Positions 1 to 7,990 are shown, counted from the stretch's first letter. The stretch: 43,118 bases of DNA from Oscillospiraceae bacterium (GCA_015065845.1 SVPQ01000021.1:1-43118), one strand, 5' to 3'. Notes: a model not told the origin generated them from the sequence alone. Program-made: numbers and translations.

Positions 1-255
1 TTAGAAGTAGTTTATGCTCTTCTTAATTTCCTTGGTAATGAAGAAATTGCAAATGTTGTATCTAAGGCTGTTTATGGCGTTTTAACTTCTGATGGTGTTA
101 ACATTGGCGGTCTTAACGGCATAGTTGCGGAATTTGTTCCCCTCGGTGAAATGCGAACCACAAACTTACAGAGTAACATTTCATCATTTTTTACAAACAG
201 AATATCCATTTTTCGACAAACTAAACATTGCAAAATGGAAAATATTATTATATAA
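1..255 (+). CDS. 3' end of an unrecognised gene (partial)
   Basis: The first frame is open from the window edge to a TAA at 253-255, about 84 residues. The other two forward frames are stopped early, and codon use up to about position 190 looks like that of the neighbouring genes. The visible part is alternately hydrophobic and glycine-containing, for example NIGGLNGIVAEF, but I do not recognise a family. The last 20 or so residues look less like real protein, and the stop overlaps the -10 box of the xpt promoter. The gene may therefore end in the window as read, or a frameshift may hide an earlier end. No function is proposed. Confidence 0.45.
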   Translation, partial: LEVVYALLNFLGNEEIANVVSKAVYGVLTSDGVNIGGLNGIVAEFVPLGEMRTTNLQSNISSFFTNRISIFRQTKHCKMENIII

Positions 256-256
256 T
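228..256 (+). promoter_or_regulatory. sigma-A-type promoter of xpt
   Basis: TTGCAA at 228-233, a 17-bp spacer and a perfect TATAAT at 251-256. Transcription would start near 263 and leave a leader of only about 32 nt before the xpt ATG, too short for a purine riboswitch. Confidence 0.75.
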
Positions 257-294
257 TAGTTCGTATATTTAAATCAGCAGTGGGTGGTCATAAA

Positions 295-879
295 ATGAAA
301 CTTTTAGAAGAAAAAATCAGACAAGAAGGACAAGTTATTGGTACTGATATTTTAAAGGTAGATATGTTTTTAAACCACCAGATTGATGTAAACCTTCTAG
401 ACGAGATGGGCAAAGAATTTTACAGACTTTTTAAAGATAAAGGAATCAACAAAATTTTAACTGTTGAATCTTCAGGGATTGCTATTGCTGTTATGGCGGC
501 TAAATATTTTAATGTTCCTGTTGTTTTTGCTAAAAAATCTTCTCATAAAAATGTAGGTAACGAGCTTTACTCTGCTCACAGTCATTCTTTTACACACGGT
601 AAAGATTACGAAATGATAGTTTCTAAAAAATACCTCTCACCTGACGACAACATTCTCTTTATTGACGATTTTCTTGCAGGTGGCAACGCCGCTTTTTCTG
701 TGCTTGACATTTTAAAGCAATCAGGTGCAAATTTAGTCGGCATTGGTATTGCTATTGAAAAAGGTTTTCAGGACGGAGGCAAAAAAATACGCGAGATGGG
801 GATTGAACTTCAGTCACTTGCGATAGTGGAAGAAATGGATGAAGTTGAGGGAATCAATTTCAGGAATGCAGAATGCTGA
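295..879 (+). CDS. xpt: xanthine phosphoribosyltransferase
   Basis: Type I phosphoribosyltransferase, 194 aa, the usual length. It converts xanthine and PRPP to XMP in cytoplasmic purine salvage. The N-terminus (KVDxFLNHQID) and the ESSGIA segment match Xpt, and the PRPP-binding motif appears as ILFIDDFLAGG. A GTG at 280 is in frame, but ATG 295 is the better start: GGGTGG at 282-287 is its SD and the family normally begins MxxLxxKI. The stop codon TGA (877-879) lies in a GAATGCTGA that resembles the heptamer repeat starting just downstream, so an inserted element may have supplied the last residues and the stop. A nucleoside ABC transporter follows after that element, consistent with a purine-salvage locus. 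Confidence 0.93.
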   Translation: MKLLEEKIRQEGQVIGTDILKVDMFLNHQIDVNLLDEMGKEFYRLFKDKGINKILTVESSGIAIAVMAAKYFNVPVVFAKKSSHKNVGNELYSAHSHSFTHGKDYEMIVSKKYLSPDDNILFIDDFLAGGNAAFSVLDILKQSGANLVGIGIAIEKGFQDGGKKIREMGIELQSLAIVEEMDEVEGINFRNAEC

Positions 880-889
880 GCACAAGAAG

Positions 890-987
890 TGCTGAATGCT
901 GAGTGCTGAATGCTGAGTGCTGAATGCTGAGTGCTGAATGCTGAGTGCTGAATGCTGAGTGCTGAATGCTGAGTACTGAATGCTGAG
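890..987 (+). repeat. tandem heptamer array (TGCTGAA/TGCTGAG)
   Basis: Fourteen consecutive 7-bp units alternate TGCTGAA and TGCTGAG, which makes seven copies of a 14-bp unit. The only deviation is TACTGAA at 974-980. A shorter array in reverse complement lies at 1540-1570. There are no unique spacers, so it is not a CRISPR. It forms the outer left arm of the inverted-repeat element that carries the S23-type gene. Confidence 0.97.
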
Positions 988-1093
988 TTTCGGGACCTGC
1001 GGTCGGCAATTGTAATTATTGGCGAATAGAAGTTAATTTATAGTTTCATTTTTATCTTATGAAAACGATTTACCTGAAAGTTAAGGAGTAGTT

Positions 1094-1450
1094 ATGAAAA
1101 GTGTTGCGGTAGATAAGAGTTTTGAGTTTGCAATAAGAATTGTAAATTTACATAAATTTCTTAATAACGAAAAGAAAGAGTTTGTGTTATCAAAGCAACT
1201 ACTTCGTAGCGGAACCAGCATAGGTGCAAATGTATCAGAAGCACAACGCGGTCAGTCAATGGCAGATTTTACAACAAAAATGTGTATTGCTTTAAAAGAA
1301 GCAAACGAAACAGAATATTGGTTAAAATTATTATATAAAACAGATTATTTAGAAAAGAAACAATACGAAAGTTTAAATAGTGATGTTGTTGAATTGATAA
1401 ATATATTAACTTCAATATGTAAAACATCACAAGAAAAGCTACAAAAATAA
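1094..1450 (+). CDS. four helix bundle protein (S23/IVS family)
   Basis: A 118-aa helical protein with the family core RSGTSIGANVSEAQ followed by DFTTKMCIALKEANETEYW, diagnostic of the S23 ribosomal-protein-like family. That family is encoded by 23S rRNA intervening sequences and is related to the Avd accessory protein of diversity-generating retroelements. Its biochemical role is not established; basic members are thought to bind nucleic acid. The length is typical. A clear SD (AAGGAG, 1083-1088) precedes the ATG. It is the only gene inside the inverted-repeat element and has the same orientation as xpt and the transporter operon. No reverse transcriptase or template/variable repeat pair is present, so there is no sign of a DGR. 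Confidence 0.88.
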   Translation: MKSVAVDKSFEFAIRIVNLHKFLNNEKKEFVLSKQLLRSGTSIGANVSEAQRGQSMADFTTKMCIALKEANETEYWLKLLYKTDYLEKKQYESLNSDVVELINILTSICKTSQEKLQK

Positions 1451-1597
1451 AAAGTGCAACGAGTGAGAAAATTTGAGTGTACTGAGAACGGAAAAAACAG
1501 TATCTATTATAAATATAATAGCCGACCGCAGGTCCCGAAACTCAGCACTCAGCACTCAGCATTCAGCACTTATCATTAAATATAAAACCCGTTCTCT

Positions 1598-1613
1598 AAA
1601 TGCGTTTGCATTT
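1598..1613. promoter_or_regulatory. small dyad upstream of the bmp operon
   Basis: AAATGC-GTTT-GCATTT forms a perfect 6-bp dyad 33 bp upstream of the SBP start. It could be an operator or simply a small RNA hairpin in the leader. I found no convincing promoter between the element's right end and this gene, so transcription may come from the xpt side through the element. Confidence 0.3.
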
Positions 1614-1646
1614 TCAGATAAATAAATTCAAACGGAGGTAATTCCA

Positions 1647-2867
1647 ATGAAAAAACTTGCAAAAGTTCTCGCTCTTTGCCTTGCAATTTCTATGATTGCA
1701 CTTTGCTTTGGCGCTTGTGGCGGAACAAAAGACCAGGATGAAAACAAACCAGCAGATTTAAAGGTTGGTTTCATCTTCCTTCACGATGAGCAATCAACTT
1801 ACGACAAAAACTTCATGGATGCTGCTAAAGCTGCTTGTGAAGAAATGGGCGTAGAATATGCTCAAAAAACTCAGATTCCTGAATCAAAAGACTGCTATGA
1901 TGCTGCTGTTGAACTTATTGAAGTTGACGGTTGCGACATCATCTTTGCTGACAGCTTCGGTCACGAATCATTCTTAATTGACGCTGCTAAGAAATATCCT
2001 GAAGTACAATTCTGTCACGCAACAGGTACACAGGCTCACACAGCAGGTGTTGCTAACTTCCACAATGCTTTCGCTTCTATTTACGAAGGCAGATACCTCG
2101 CAGGTGTTGCTGCAGGTCTTAAACTCAACGAAATGATTGACGCTGGCGAAATCACTGCTGACAAAGCAAAAATGGGTTATGTTGGTGCTTTCACATTCGC
2201 TGAAGTTATGTCTGGTTACACTTCTTTCTACCTTGGTGCAAAATCTGTTTGCCCAACTGTTACAATGGATGTTAAATTCACAGGTTCATGGTATGACGAA
2301 CAAAAAGAAAAAGAAGCAGCTCAGGCTCTTATTACCGGTGGTTGCGTTCTTATAAGCCAGCACGCTGACTCAATGGGTGCTCCTACAGCTTGTGAAACAG
2401 CAGGTGTTCCAAATGTTTCTTACAATGGTTCAACTCTTGCTGCTTGTCCTAACACATTTATCGTTTCTTCAAGAATCGACTGGACACCTTACTTCAAATA
2501 TATGATTGAATGTGTTCAGAATGGTAAAGCTATTGACGCTGACTGGACAGGTACTATTGAAACAGGTTCAGTTGTTCTTACAGATGTAAACGAAAAAGCT
2601 GCAGCTAAAGGTACAAAAGAAAAACTTGAAGAAGTTAAAGGTAAACTTCTTGATGGTTCAATCAATGTATTTGACACTGCTAACTTCACAGTTAAAGGTG
2701 AAAAATTAACAACTTATATGGCTGATGTTGATACAGACGCTAAATTCGAGAAAGATACAGAAGCTATTGAAAATGGTGTGTTCTACGAATCAAAACACCG
2801 TTCAGCTCCTTACTTCGATGTTGAAATCGATGGTATCACTCTTCTTGACAGAAACTACGGCGAATAA
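1647..2867 (+). CDS. BMP-family nucleoside ABC transporter substrate-binding lipoprotein
   Basis: A 406-aa extracellular binding protein of the basic membrane protein family (PnrA/TmpC/NupN type), which captures purine nucleosides for ABC import. It begins with a signal peptide and a lipobox ending ...CFGAC, so Cys24 is the likely lipidated residue after cleavage. The mature protein has family features: KVGFIFLHDE at the start of the first lobe, then DIIFADSFGHE and YEGRYLAGVAAGL. A strong SD (ACGGAGGTAA) precedes ATG 1647. It is the first gene of a four-gene operon (SBP, ATPase, two permeases). Nucleoside specificity is inferred from the family and from the nearby xpt. Confidence 0.9.
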   Translation: MKKLAKVLALCLAISMIALCFGACGGTKDQDENKPADLKVGFIFLHDEQSTYDKNFMDAAKAACEEMGVEYAQKTQIPESKDCYDAAVELIEVDGCDIIFADSFGHESFLIDAAKKYPEVQFCHATGTQAHTAGVANFHNAFASIYEGRYLAGVAAGLKLNEMIDAGEITADKAKMGYVGAFTFAEVMSGYTSFYLGAKSVCPTVTMDVKFTGSWYDEQKEKEAAQALITGGCVLISQHADSMGAPTACETAGVPNVSYNGSTLAACPNTFIVSSRIDWTPYFKYMIECVQNGKAIDADWTGTIETGSVVLTDVNEKAAAKGTKEKLEEVKGKLLDGSINVFDTANFTVKGEKLTTYMADVDTDAKFEKDTEAIENGVFYESKHRSAPYFDVEIDGITLLDRNYGE

Positions 2868-2885
2868 TTAAATTTTTTAAGAATT

Positions 2886-2922
2886 GTCTGAGCCGGGGGT
2901 GCTCCCCGTCTCAGACTAATTT
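2886..2922 (+). terminator. intra-operon hairpin / attenuator
   Basis: GTCTGAG (2886-2892) pairs with CTCAGAC (2910-2916), with an inner CGGGG/CCCCG stem and a 5-nt loop, followed by TAATTTT. The T tract is weak. Lying between the SBP and the ATPase genes, it may lower expression of the downstream components or stabilise the SBP message, a common arrangement in ABC operons. Confidence 0.6.
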
Positions 2923-2998
2923 TGAAGAAAGGGCTATAATCATTTAATTTATAACCTTTTCTTGAGAATTAAAATCTCTATATTTTGAGGAGGTTATT

Positions 2999-4546
2999 AT
3001 GTCAAAACAACCTGCTATTGAACTTAAAAATATTACAAAAACATTCGGCAAGGTAGTTGCCAATAAAGATGTCAATCTTACCGCTTACCGTGGTGAAATC
3101 CTCTCTATTTTAGGTGAAAATGGTAGCGGTAAAACCACTCTTATGAATATGATTTCGGGAATTTATTTTCCTGACGAAGGTCAGATTTTTATAGATGGTA
3201 AAGAAGCACTTATTTCTTCACCTAAAGATGCTTTTGACTATAAAATCGGTATGATTCATCAACATTTTAAACTTGTTGATGTTTTCAGTGCGGCAGAAAA
3301 TGTTGTTTTAGGTATTGAAGATAAAAAATACAACCTTTCTGCTTCTACTGAAGAAATTAAAAAAATCAGTTCACAATATGGTTTTGAACTCACACCCGAA
3401 AAGAAAATTTATACAATGTCAGTTTCAGAAAAACAGACAGTTGAAATTATAAAAGTTCTTTACCGCGGTGCAGATATTCTAATTCTTGACGAACCTACTG
3501 CAGTTCTTACCCCACAAGAAACTGAAAAACTCTTTAATGTTTTACGGTGTATGCGTGACGATGGTAAATGTATTATTATCATCACCCACAAACTTCACGA
3601 AGTTCTTTCGCTTTCTGACAGAGTTTCTGTTCTTCGTAAAGGTGAATATGTAGGTACAGTAAACACAAGCGAAACAAACGAAAATGAACTTACTGAAATG
3701 ATGGTTGGTAAAAAGGTTACGCTTAATATTCAGCGTAACGAACCTAAAAACACAGAAGAAAGACTCACAGTAAACAGTATTACCTGTGTTGACAGAGTTG
3801 GCGCTACTGTTCTTGATAATGTTTCATTCACTGCAAAAAGTGGTGAAATTTTAGGTATTGCCGGTATTGCAGGTTCAGGCCAGAGAGAATTGCTCGAATC
3901 AATTGCAGGTCTTCAGAGACTTGAATTTGGTGATATTTTCTACTTTGACCCTAAAACAAATAAAAAAGAAAGTTTAAGAGATAAAACACCTATGCAGATA
4001 AGACAAATGGGTGTGCGTCTTTCATTCGTTCCCGAAGACAGACTTGGTATGGGTCTTGTAGGCAATATGGATATTGTTGACAATATGATGTTGAGAAGTT
4101 ACTCAAAAGGTCACTCGTTCTTCTTAAAACGCAAGTCCCCTAAAGACCTTGCTATGAAAATTATAAATGACCTTGAAGTTGTTACACCAAGTGCTTCTAC
4201 ACCTGTAAGACGACTTTCGGGCGGTAATGTTCAGAAAGTTCTTGTCGGCCGTGAAATTGCCGCTTCACCTACTGTTTTAATGGTTGCTTACCCTGTTCGC
4301 GGTCTTGATATCAACTCATCTTATATGATTTATAATCTTCTCAACGAGCAAAAGGAAAAAGGCGTTGCTATTATTTTCGTTGGTGAAGACCTTGATGTAC
4401 TTCTCGAACTCTGTGACAGAATTATGGTTATCGGTTCTGGTAAAGTTACAGGTATTGTTGACGCAAGAACTGCTACTAAAGAAGAAATTGGTCTTCTTAT
4501 GACTAAAACATCCGATGATGAAGGAAAGGAGAATAACAATGGCTAA
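2999..4546 (+). CDS. nucleoside ABC transporter ATP-binding protein (double NBD)
   Basis: A 515-aa cytoplasmic ATPase with two fused nucleotide-binding domains, as in NupO/YufO and sugar importers of the RbsA type. The first domain has Walker A GENGSGKT (39-46), Walker B LILDEP (161-166) and the H-loop THKLH; its signature is altered to SVSEKQ. The second domain has a degenerate Walker A (GIAGSGQRE, near 288-296), an intact LSGGNVQK signature (406-413) and no DEP Walker B (VAYPVRGLD instead). Such asymmetry is normal in this family, where one composite site hydrolyses ATP. The SD GAGGAGGTTATT lies directly before ATG 2999. The last 8 bp overlap the first permease gene. Confidence 0.93.
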   Translation: MSKQPAIELKNITKTFGKVVANKDVNLTAYRGEILSILGENGSGKTTLMNMISGIYFPDEGQIFIDGKEALISSPKDAFDYKIGMIHQHFKLVDVFSAAENVVLGIEDKKYNLSASTEEIKKISSQYGFELTPEKKIYTMSVSEKQTVEIIKVLYRGADILILDEPTAVLTPQETEKLFNVLRCMRDDGKCIIIITHKLHEVLSLSDRVSVLRKGEYVGTVNTSETNENELTEMMVGKKVTLNIQRNEPKNTEERLTVNSITCVDRVGATVLDNVSFTAKSGEILGIAGIAGSGQRELLESIAGLQRLEFGDIFYFDPKTNKKESLRDKTPMQIRQMGVRLSFVPEDRLGMGLVGNMDIVDNMMLRSYSKGHSFFLKRKSPKDLAMKIINDLEVVTPSASTPVRRLSGGNVQKVLVGREIAASPTVLMVAYPVRGLDINSSYMIYNLLNEQKEKGVAIIFVGEDLDVLLELCDRIMVIGSGKVTGIVDARTATKEEIGLLMTKTSDDEGKENNNG

Positions 4547-5651
4547 AACAAGTGAAACAAAACATCGTGAACCACTTTTTCATGTTGTTAAACGCGATGA
4601 TATGCCTGAATGGAAAGCATGGCTTATAAGAGCTATAACAATTTTAGTCGGTTTTCTCTTTGTAGGTATTCTTTCAATGGCGGTTACTGAAAAAAGTCTT
4701 GGCGACACTTACAATATTATGTTCACGGGTGTATTTGGCAGATTACTTGAGGGCAGTACCACAATGCTCTGGAAATATTTACAGGAAATTGTAATTCTTC
4801 TCTGTCTCGCACTCGCACTTACTCCTGCTTTTAAAATGAAATTCTGGAACTGCGGTGCTGAGGGACAGGCTCTTATGGGTGGTCTTGCTTCTATTTTCTG
4901 TATGATACAATTCGGTGAGAAACTCCCTTACCCTGTTCTCATTATTGTTATTGCAGTTACAAGTATTCTTGCTGGTGCTGTCTGGGGTGTTATTCCAGCA
5001 ATTTTCAAAGCACTTTTTAATACAAATGAAACACTTTTCACTCTTATGATGAACTACATCGCAACACAGATGATTGCTTACTATGTTTACATTGAGGGTG
5101 GCGGTTCAAATGTTATTAACCCTGTTCCTTACGGTAATTTCCCTGTTGTTGGTAACAACGATTATTTTGTAAATATTGTTATTGTTTCAGTTATTACTGT
5201 TTTTATGTTTATTTACCTCAAATACAGTAAACAGGGCTATGAAATTTCTGTTGTTGGTGAAAGCCAGAACACAGCCCGCTACATTGGTATAAATGTTAAA
5301 AAAGTTATTATTCGCACAATGCTTATTTCAGGTGCTCTTTGCGGTGTTACAGGCATGCTCCTTGTTGCAGGTAAGGACCACACAATTAATACTAACCTTG
5401 TTGGCGGTCAGGGCTTTACTGCGATTCTTATGTCGTGGCTCGGTCAGTTCAATCCGTTTATTATGGTTCTTATGACTGCTATTGTAGTATTTTTAAGATT
5501 GGGTGTTGCAAAGGTTGCTGACACTTCACTCCTCAACTCATCATTCTCAGAAATCATCGTTGGTATAGTAATTCTTATGCTTGTTGCGTGTGAATTCTTT
5601 ATTCACTATTCTGTAAAGTTCCGTCACAACAAAAAGGAGGTTAAAGCATGA
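4539..5651 (+). CDS. nucleoside ABC transporter permease 1
   Basis: A 370-aa polytopic membrane protein of the BPD_transp_2 family (NupP/YufP type). It has multiple hydrophobic segments and the family stretch MKFWNCGAEGQALMGG, then TLMMNYIA. An upstream in-frame ATG at 4515 exists, but ATG 4539 has the SD (GAAAGGAG) at the right distance and gives the usual short cytoplasmic N-terminus. It overlaps the ATPase gene by 8 bp, which implies translational coupling, and its own stop overlaps the next permease start (ATGA). It should form the membrane channel together with the next gene product. Confidence 0.9.
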   Translation: MAKTSETKHREPLFHVVKRDDMPEWKAWLIRAITILVGFLFVGILSMAVTEKSLGDTYNIMFTGVFGRLLEGSTTMLWKYLQEIVILLCLALALTPAFKMKFWNCGAEGQALMGGLASIFCMIQFGEKLPYPVLIIVIAVTSILAGAVWGVIPAIFKALFNTNETLFTLMMNYIATQMIAYYVYIEGGGSNVINPVPYGNFPVVGNNDYFVNIVIVSVITVFMFIYLKYSKQGYEISVVGESQNTARYIGINVKKVIIRTMLISGALCGVTGMLLVAGKDHTINTNLVGGQGFTAILMSWLGQFNPFIMVLMTAIVVFLRLGVAKVADTSLLNSSFSEIIVGIVILMLVACEFFIHYSVKFRHNKKEVKA

Positions 5652-6637
5652 TTATTCAATTTATATGCCGTGCAATTCTCCTTGGTGTTCCGCTTCTTTA
5701 TGGCTCGGTCGGCGAAATAGTTACTGAAAAATCAGGTCACCTTAACCTTGGTATTCCCGGTGTTATGTATGTTGGTGCTATAAGCGGTGTTGTCGGCTCA
5801 TTCCTTTATGAAAATGCGTGTGGTAATGATATTGCCAATATGAACGCATTCCTTGCAATTATAATTCCACTTTTGTGTGCCATAGCCGGTGCTACAATTA
5901 TGGGACTTATTTACAGTTTCTTAACAGTAACACTTCACGCAAATCAGAATGTTACAGGTCTTGCACTTACCACTCTCGGTATTGGTCTTGGTAACTTCCT
6001 TGGTGCATCACTTATAAATATTACAAAAAGTGAATTACCATCAATCGCACTTACAAAAACAAGTTCTTTCTTTTCTCAGAAACTTCCTTTTGCAGATGAT
6101 TTAGGTTGGTTCGGCGAATTGTTCTTATCTCACGATTTTCTTACATACCTTGCAATTGTAATTGCATTTGTAGTTTCTTTCACACTCAACCGCACACGCG
6201 TTGGTCTTAACCTTCGCTCAGTTGGTGAAAACCCTGCTACTGCAGATGCTGCCGGTATAAATGTTGTGAAATACCGATACCTTGCAACCTGCATTGGTAG
6301 TGCTATTGCAGGTCTTGGCGGACTTCAGTATGTTATGTCTTACGCTAGTGGTGTTTGGTCAAACAACGCATTTGGTGACCGTGGCTGGATGGCAATTGCT
6401 CTTGTTATTTTTGCTCTCTGGAAACCATCTGCTGCTATTGTTGGTTCTTTCCTTTTTGGTGCTCTTTGCAACGCAAACAACTACATTCAGGGACTTGGTA
6501 CTGAAACTCAGGAACTTTTCAAAATGCTTCCTTACATTGTTACTATAATAGTTCTCATTATTACTAGTATGCGTAAAAAGAGAGAACATCAGCCACCTCA
6601 GAGTCTCGGACTTAACTATTTCAGAGAAGAAAGATAA
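5648..6637 (+). CDS. nucleoside ABC transporter permease 2
   Basis: A 329-aa membrane protein of the BPD_transp_2 family (NupQ/YufQ type), starting directly in a hydrophobic segment. GSVGEIVTEKSGHLNLGIPG near residues 20-40 and the cytoplasmic loop RSVGENPATADAAGINV are characteristic of this subfamily. The ATG lies inside the preceding stop (ATGA), with AAAAAGGAGG as SD within the upstream gene. It is the last gene of the operon, and the strong hairpin at 6662 follows. Confidence 0.9.
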   Translation: MIIQFICRAILLGVPLLYGSVGEIVTEKSGHLNLGIPGVMYVGAISGVVGSFLYENACGNDIANMNAFLAIIIPLLCAIAGATIMGLIYSFLTVTLHANQNVTGLALTTLGIGLGNFLGASLINITKSELPSIALTKTSSFFSQKLPFADDLGWFGELFLSHDFLTYLAIVIAFVVSFTLNRTRVGLNLRSVGENPATADAAGINVVKYRYLATCIGSAIAGLGGLQYVMSYASGVWSNNAFGDRGWMAIALVIFALWKPSAAIVGSFLFGALCNANNYIQGLGTETQELFKMLPYIVTIIVLIITSMRKKREHQPPQSLGLNYFREER

Positions 6638-6661
6638 TTTTCAAAAATTGCTAATAAAATA

Positions 6662-6697
6662 AAATCGCCTGTTAATACTGTTAACAGGTGATTTTTT
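6662..6697 (+). terminator. operon terminator whose 3' arm contains the next gene's SD
   Basis: A 14-bp stem (6662-6675 with 6681-6694, one G-U pair, 5-nt loop) ends in a T tract at 6692-6697. The AGGTGA at 6686-6691 lies in the 3' arm and is the only SD candidate for the ATG at 6698. Confidence 0.85.
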
Positions 6698-7129
6698 ATG
6701 ACTGGAGTTTTAATAGCAATTATTTCGGGTGCTTTAATGAGTATTCAGGGTGTTTTCAACGAAGGTGTAACAAAACAGACTTCTATATGGGTTTCTGCAT
6801 CATTTGTGCAACTGACTGCATTTTTATTCTGTATATTAGCGTGGATTTTTACAGGGCGTGACGGTAGTTTCTCGTCGCTATTTGCAATCAACAATAAATA
6901 TATGCTTTTAGGCGGTATAATGGGCGCTTTAATTACTTACACGGTTATTAAAAGTATGTCGGGACTTGGCCCTGCGGGTGCAGTTATGATAATAGTTACT
7001 GCACAGATTTTAGTTGCTTATTTAATTGAACTTTTCGGACTTTTCGGTACAGATAAAGTGAATTTTGAATGGTCAAAACTGCTCGGTGTAGCACTTGCAA
7101 TAGGTGGAATTATTCTCTTTAAAAAATAA
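6698..7129 (+). CDS. YdcZ/DUF606-type DMT membrane protein
   Basis: A 143-aa protein of four to five hydrophobic segments, a half-size member of the drug/metabolite transporter superfamily (DUF606, YdcZ-like). The N-terminus (GALMSIQGVFNEG) and the C-terminal GVALAIGGIILFKK fit this family. Members usually act as homo- or hetero-dimers; the substrate is unknown. The ATG immediately follows the T tract of the upstream terminator and its SD is buried in that hairpin. Readthrough transcripts from the transporter operon should therefore be poorly translated. No separate promoter is obvious. Confidence 0.8.
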   Translation: MTGVLIAIISGALMSIQGVFNEGVTKQTSIWVSASFVQLTAFLFCILAWIFTGRDGSFSSLFAINNKYMLLGGIMGALITYTVIKSMSGLGPAGAVMIIVTAQILVAYLIELFGLFGTDKVNFEWSKLLGVALAIGGIILFKK

Positions 7130-7132
7130 ATC

Positions 7133-7167
7133 AGTCGGGGTAGAAATAATCTACTCCGACTTGTTTT
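7133..7167. terminator. bidirectional terminator
   Basis: A 12-bp stem (7133-7144 with 7150-7161, one G-U) has a T tract on the right side and, read on the other strand, a T-rich run on the left. It is shared by the convergent genes at 6698 (+) and 7914 (-). Confidence 0.85.
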
Positions 7168-7914
7168 TTATTCAGCATCGCTTGGAATTGCGCCGTCTTC
7201 TTTTAATACCGCAACAATTTTTTCTCTTATTTGCTCCGGCATTGCTTTCATTTCTTCTCTTGAAAGATTATCTGTTTCAATAGCTTCTAAAAATTTTACT
7301 GTTACAGTACCAGGTGTAATATTTTTGGTGCCTTCAAAACGGTCTATAATACCTTCAAGCACAACAGGCACAATTTTTGCATTTGTTTCCTTAGCAATCA
7401 TCATAACGCCTGATTTAAATGGTAACGGAATACCATCACGGGAGCGTGTGCCTTCAGGGAAGATTACCATACTTCTACCCTTTTTTATAAGTTCTATTGC
7501 TTCTTTTAAAGCAACTCTTGCTTCGCGCTTATTTTCTCTGTCAATAAATACACAGTCAAGAAGCCACATCCATGTTCTCACAATCGGAACTTTTTTAAGT
7601 TCAATTTTAGAAACGAAACCACAAGGAGTTGGTGTATTCAAAATAAGTGCAGGCATATCGAAAAGCCCCTGATGGTTAGGTACATAAATTACCGCTTCAT
7701 TTTCCGGAATATTCTCCTTACCTTCCACTACAAAATCAACACCTGCAGATTTCATAAGTGGGTTTAACCATTTTCTTAATTCTTCATCTACAAAAGGTTT
7801 ATAAACAGATAAATCACCTGTATTTTTAAGTTTAACACCTTTTTTCATTTTTGGAATAAGTCTTAAAAGTGAACACGCAACTTGTGTAAACCATTTAAAT
7901 GTACGAAAAGTCAT
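7168..7914 (-). CDS. plsC: 1-acyl-sn-glycerol-3-phosphate acyltransferase family protein
   Basis: A 248-aa lysophospholipid acyltransferase. The catalytic HX4D motif appears as NHQGLFD and the substrate-binding motif as FPEGTRSRDG, in the correct order and spacing. It probably acylates lysophosphatidate to phosphatidate at the inner face of the membrane; a paralogue with other lysophospholipid acceptors is possible. The N-terminus has a basic, partly hydrophobic stretch rather than a full membrane helix. The gene stands alone between a bidirectional terminator and a divergent gene at 8048. Confidence 0.88.
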   Translation of the reverse strand: MTFRTFKWFTQVACSLLRLIPKMKKGVKLKNTGDLSVYKPFVDEELRKWLNPLMKSAGVDFVVEGKENIPENEAVIYVPNHQGLFDMPALILNTPTPCGFVSKIELKKVPIVRTWMWLLDCVFIDRENKREARVALKEAIELIKKGRSMVIFPEGTRSRDGIPLPFKSGVMMIAKETNAKIVPVVLEGIIDRFEGTKNITPGTVTVKFLEAIETDNLSREEMKAMPEQIREKIVAVLKEDGAIPSDAE

Positions 7915-7990
7915 AAAAGCCCTACTTTCTTCTCCCTATTTTTTGATTTTACCATACCCTACTGTCAAATTGCAACATAAATTTTATTTC

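Larger units (their letters stand above)
890..1570 (+). mobile_element. inverted-repeat element carrying an S23/four-helix-bundle gene
   Basis: The segment 958-1007 is the reverse complement of 1521-1570 with 48 of 50 positions matching. The inner 26 bp (982-1007 against 1521-1546, containing CGGGACCTGCGGTCGGC) match perfectly. The outer part of both arms is the TGCTGAR heptamer repeat, longer on the left. Between the arms is one gene for a four-helix-bundle protein. Members of that family are known from intervening sequences inside 23S rRNA, which have the same plan of a small ORF inside a long stem; here no rRNA is nearby. No transposase is present, so if it moves it is non-autonomous. The exact outer ends and any target duplication could not be fixed. 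Confidence 0.7.

Noticed and set aside
228-295. Purine riboswitch upstream of xpt
   Set aside because: The consensus promoter at 228-256 leaves a leader of about 32 nt, too short for the aptamer, and no aptamer core is seen.
890-987. CRISPR array
   Set aside because: The units are contiguous 7-bp repeats without unique spacers and there are no cas genes.
1094-1450. Avd-like protein of a diversity-generating retroelement
   Set aside because: No reverse transcriptase and no template/variable repeat pair are present; the flanking repeats are inverted and low-complexity.
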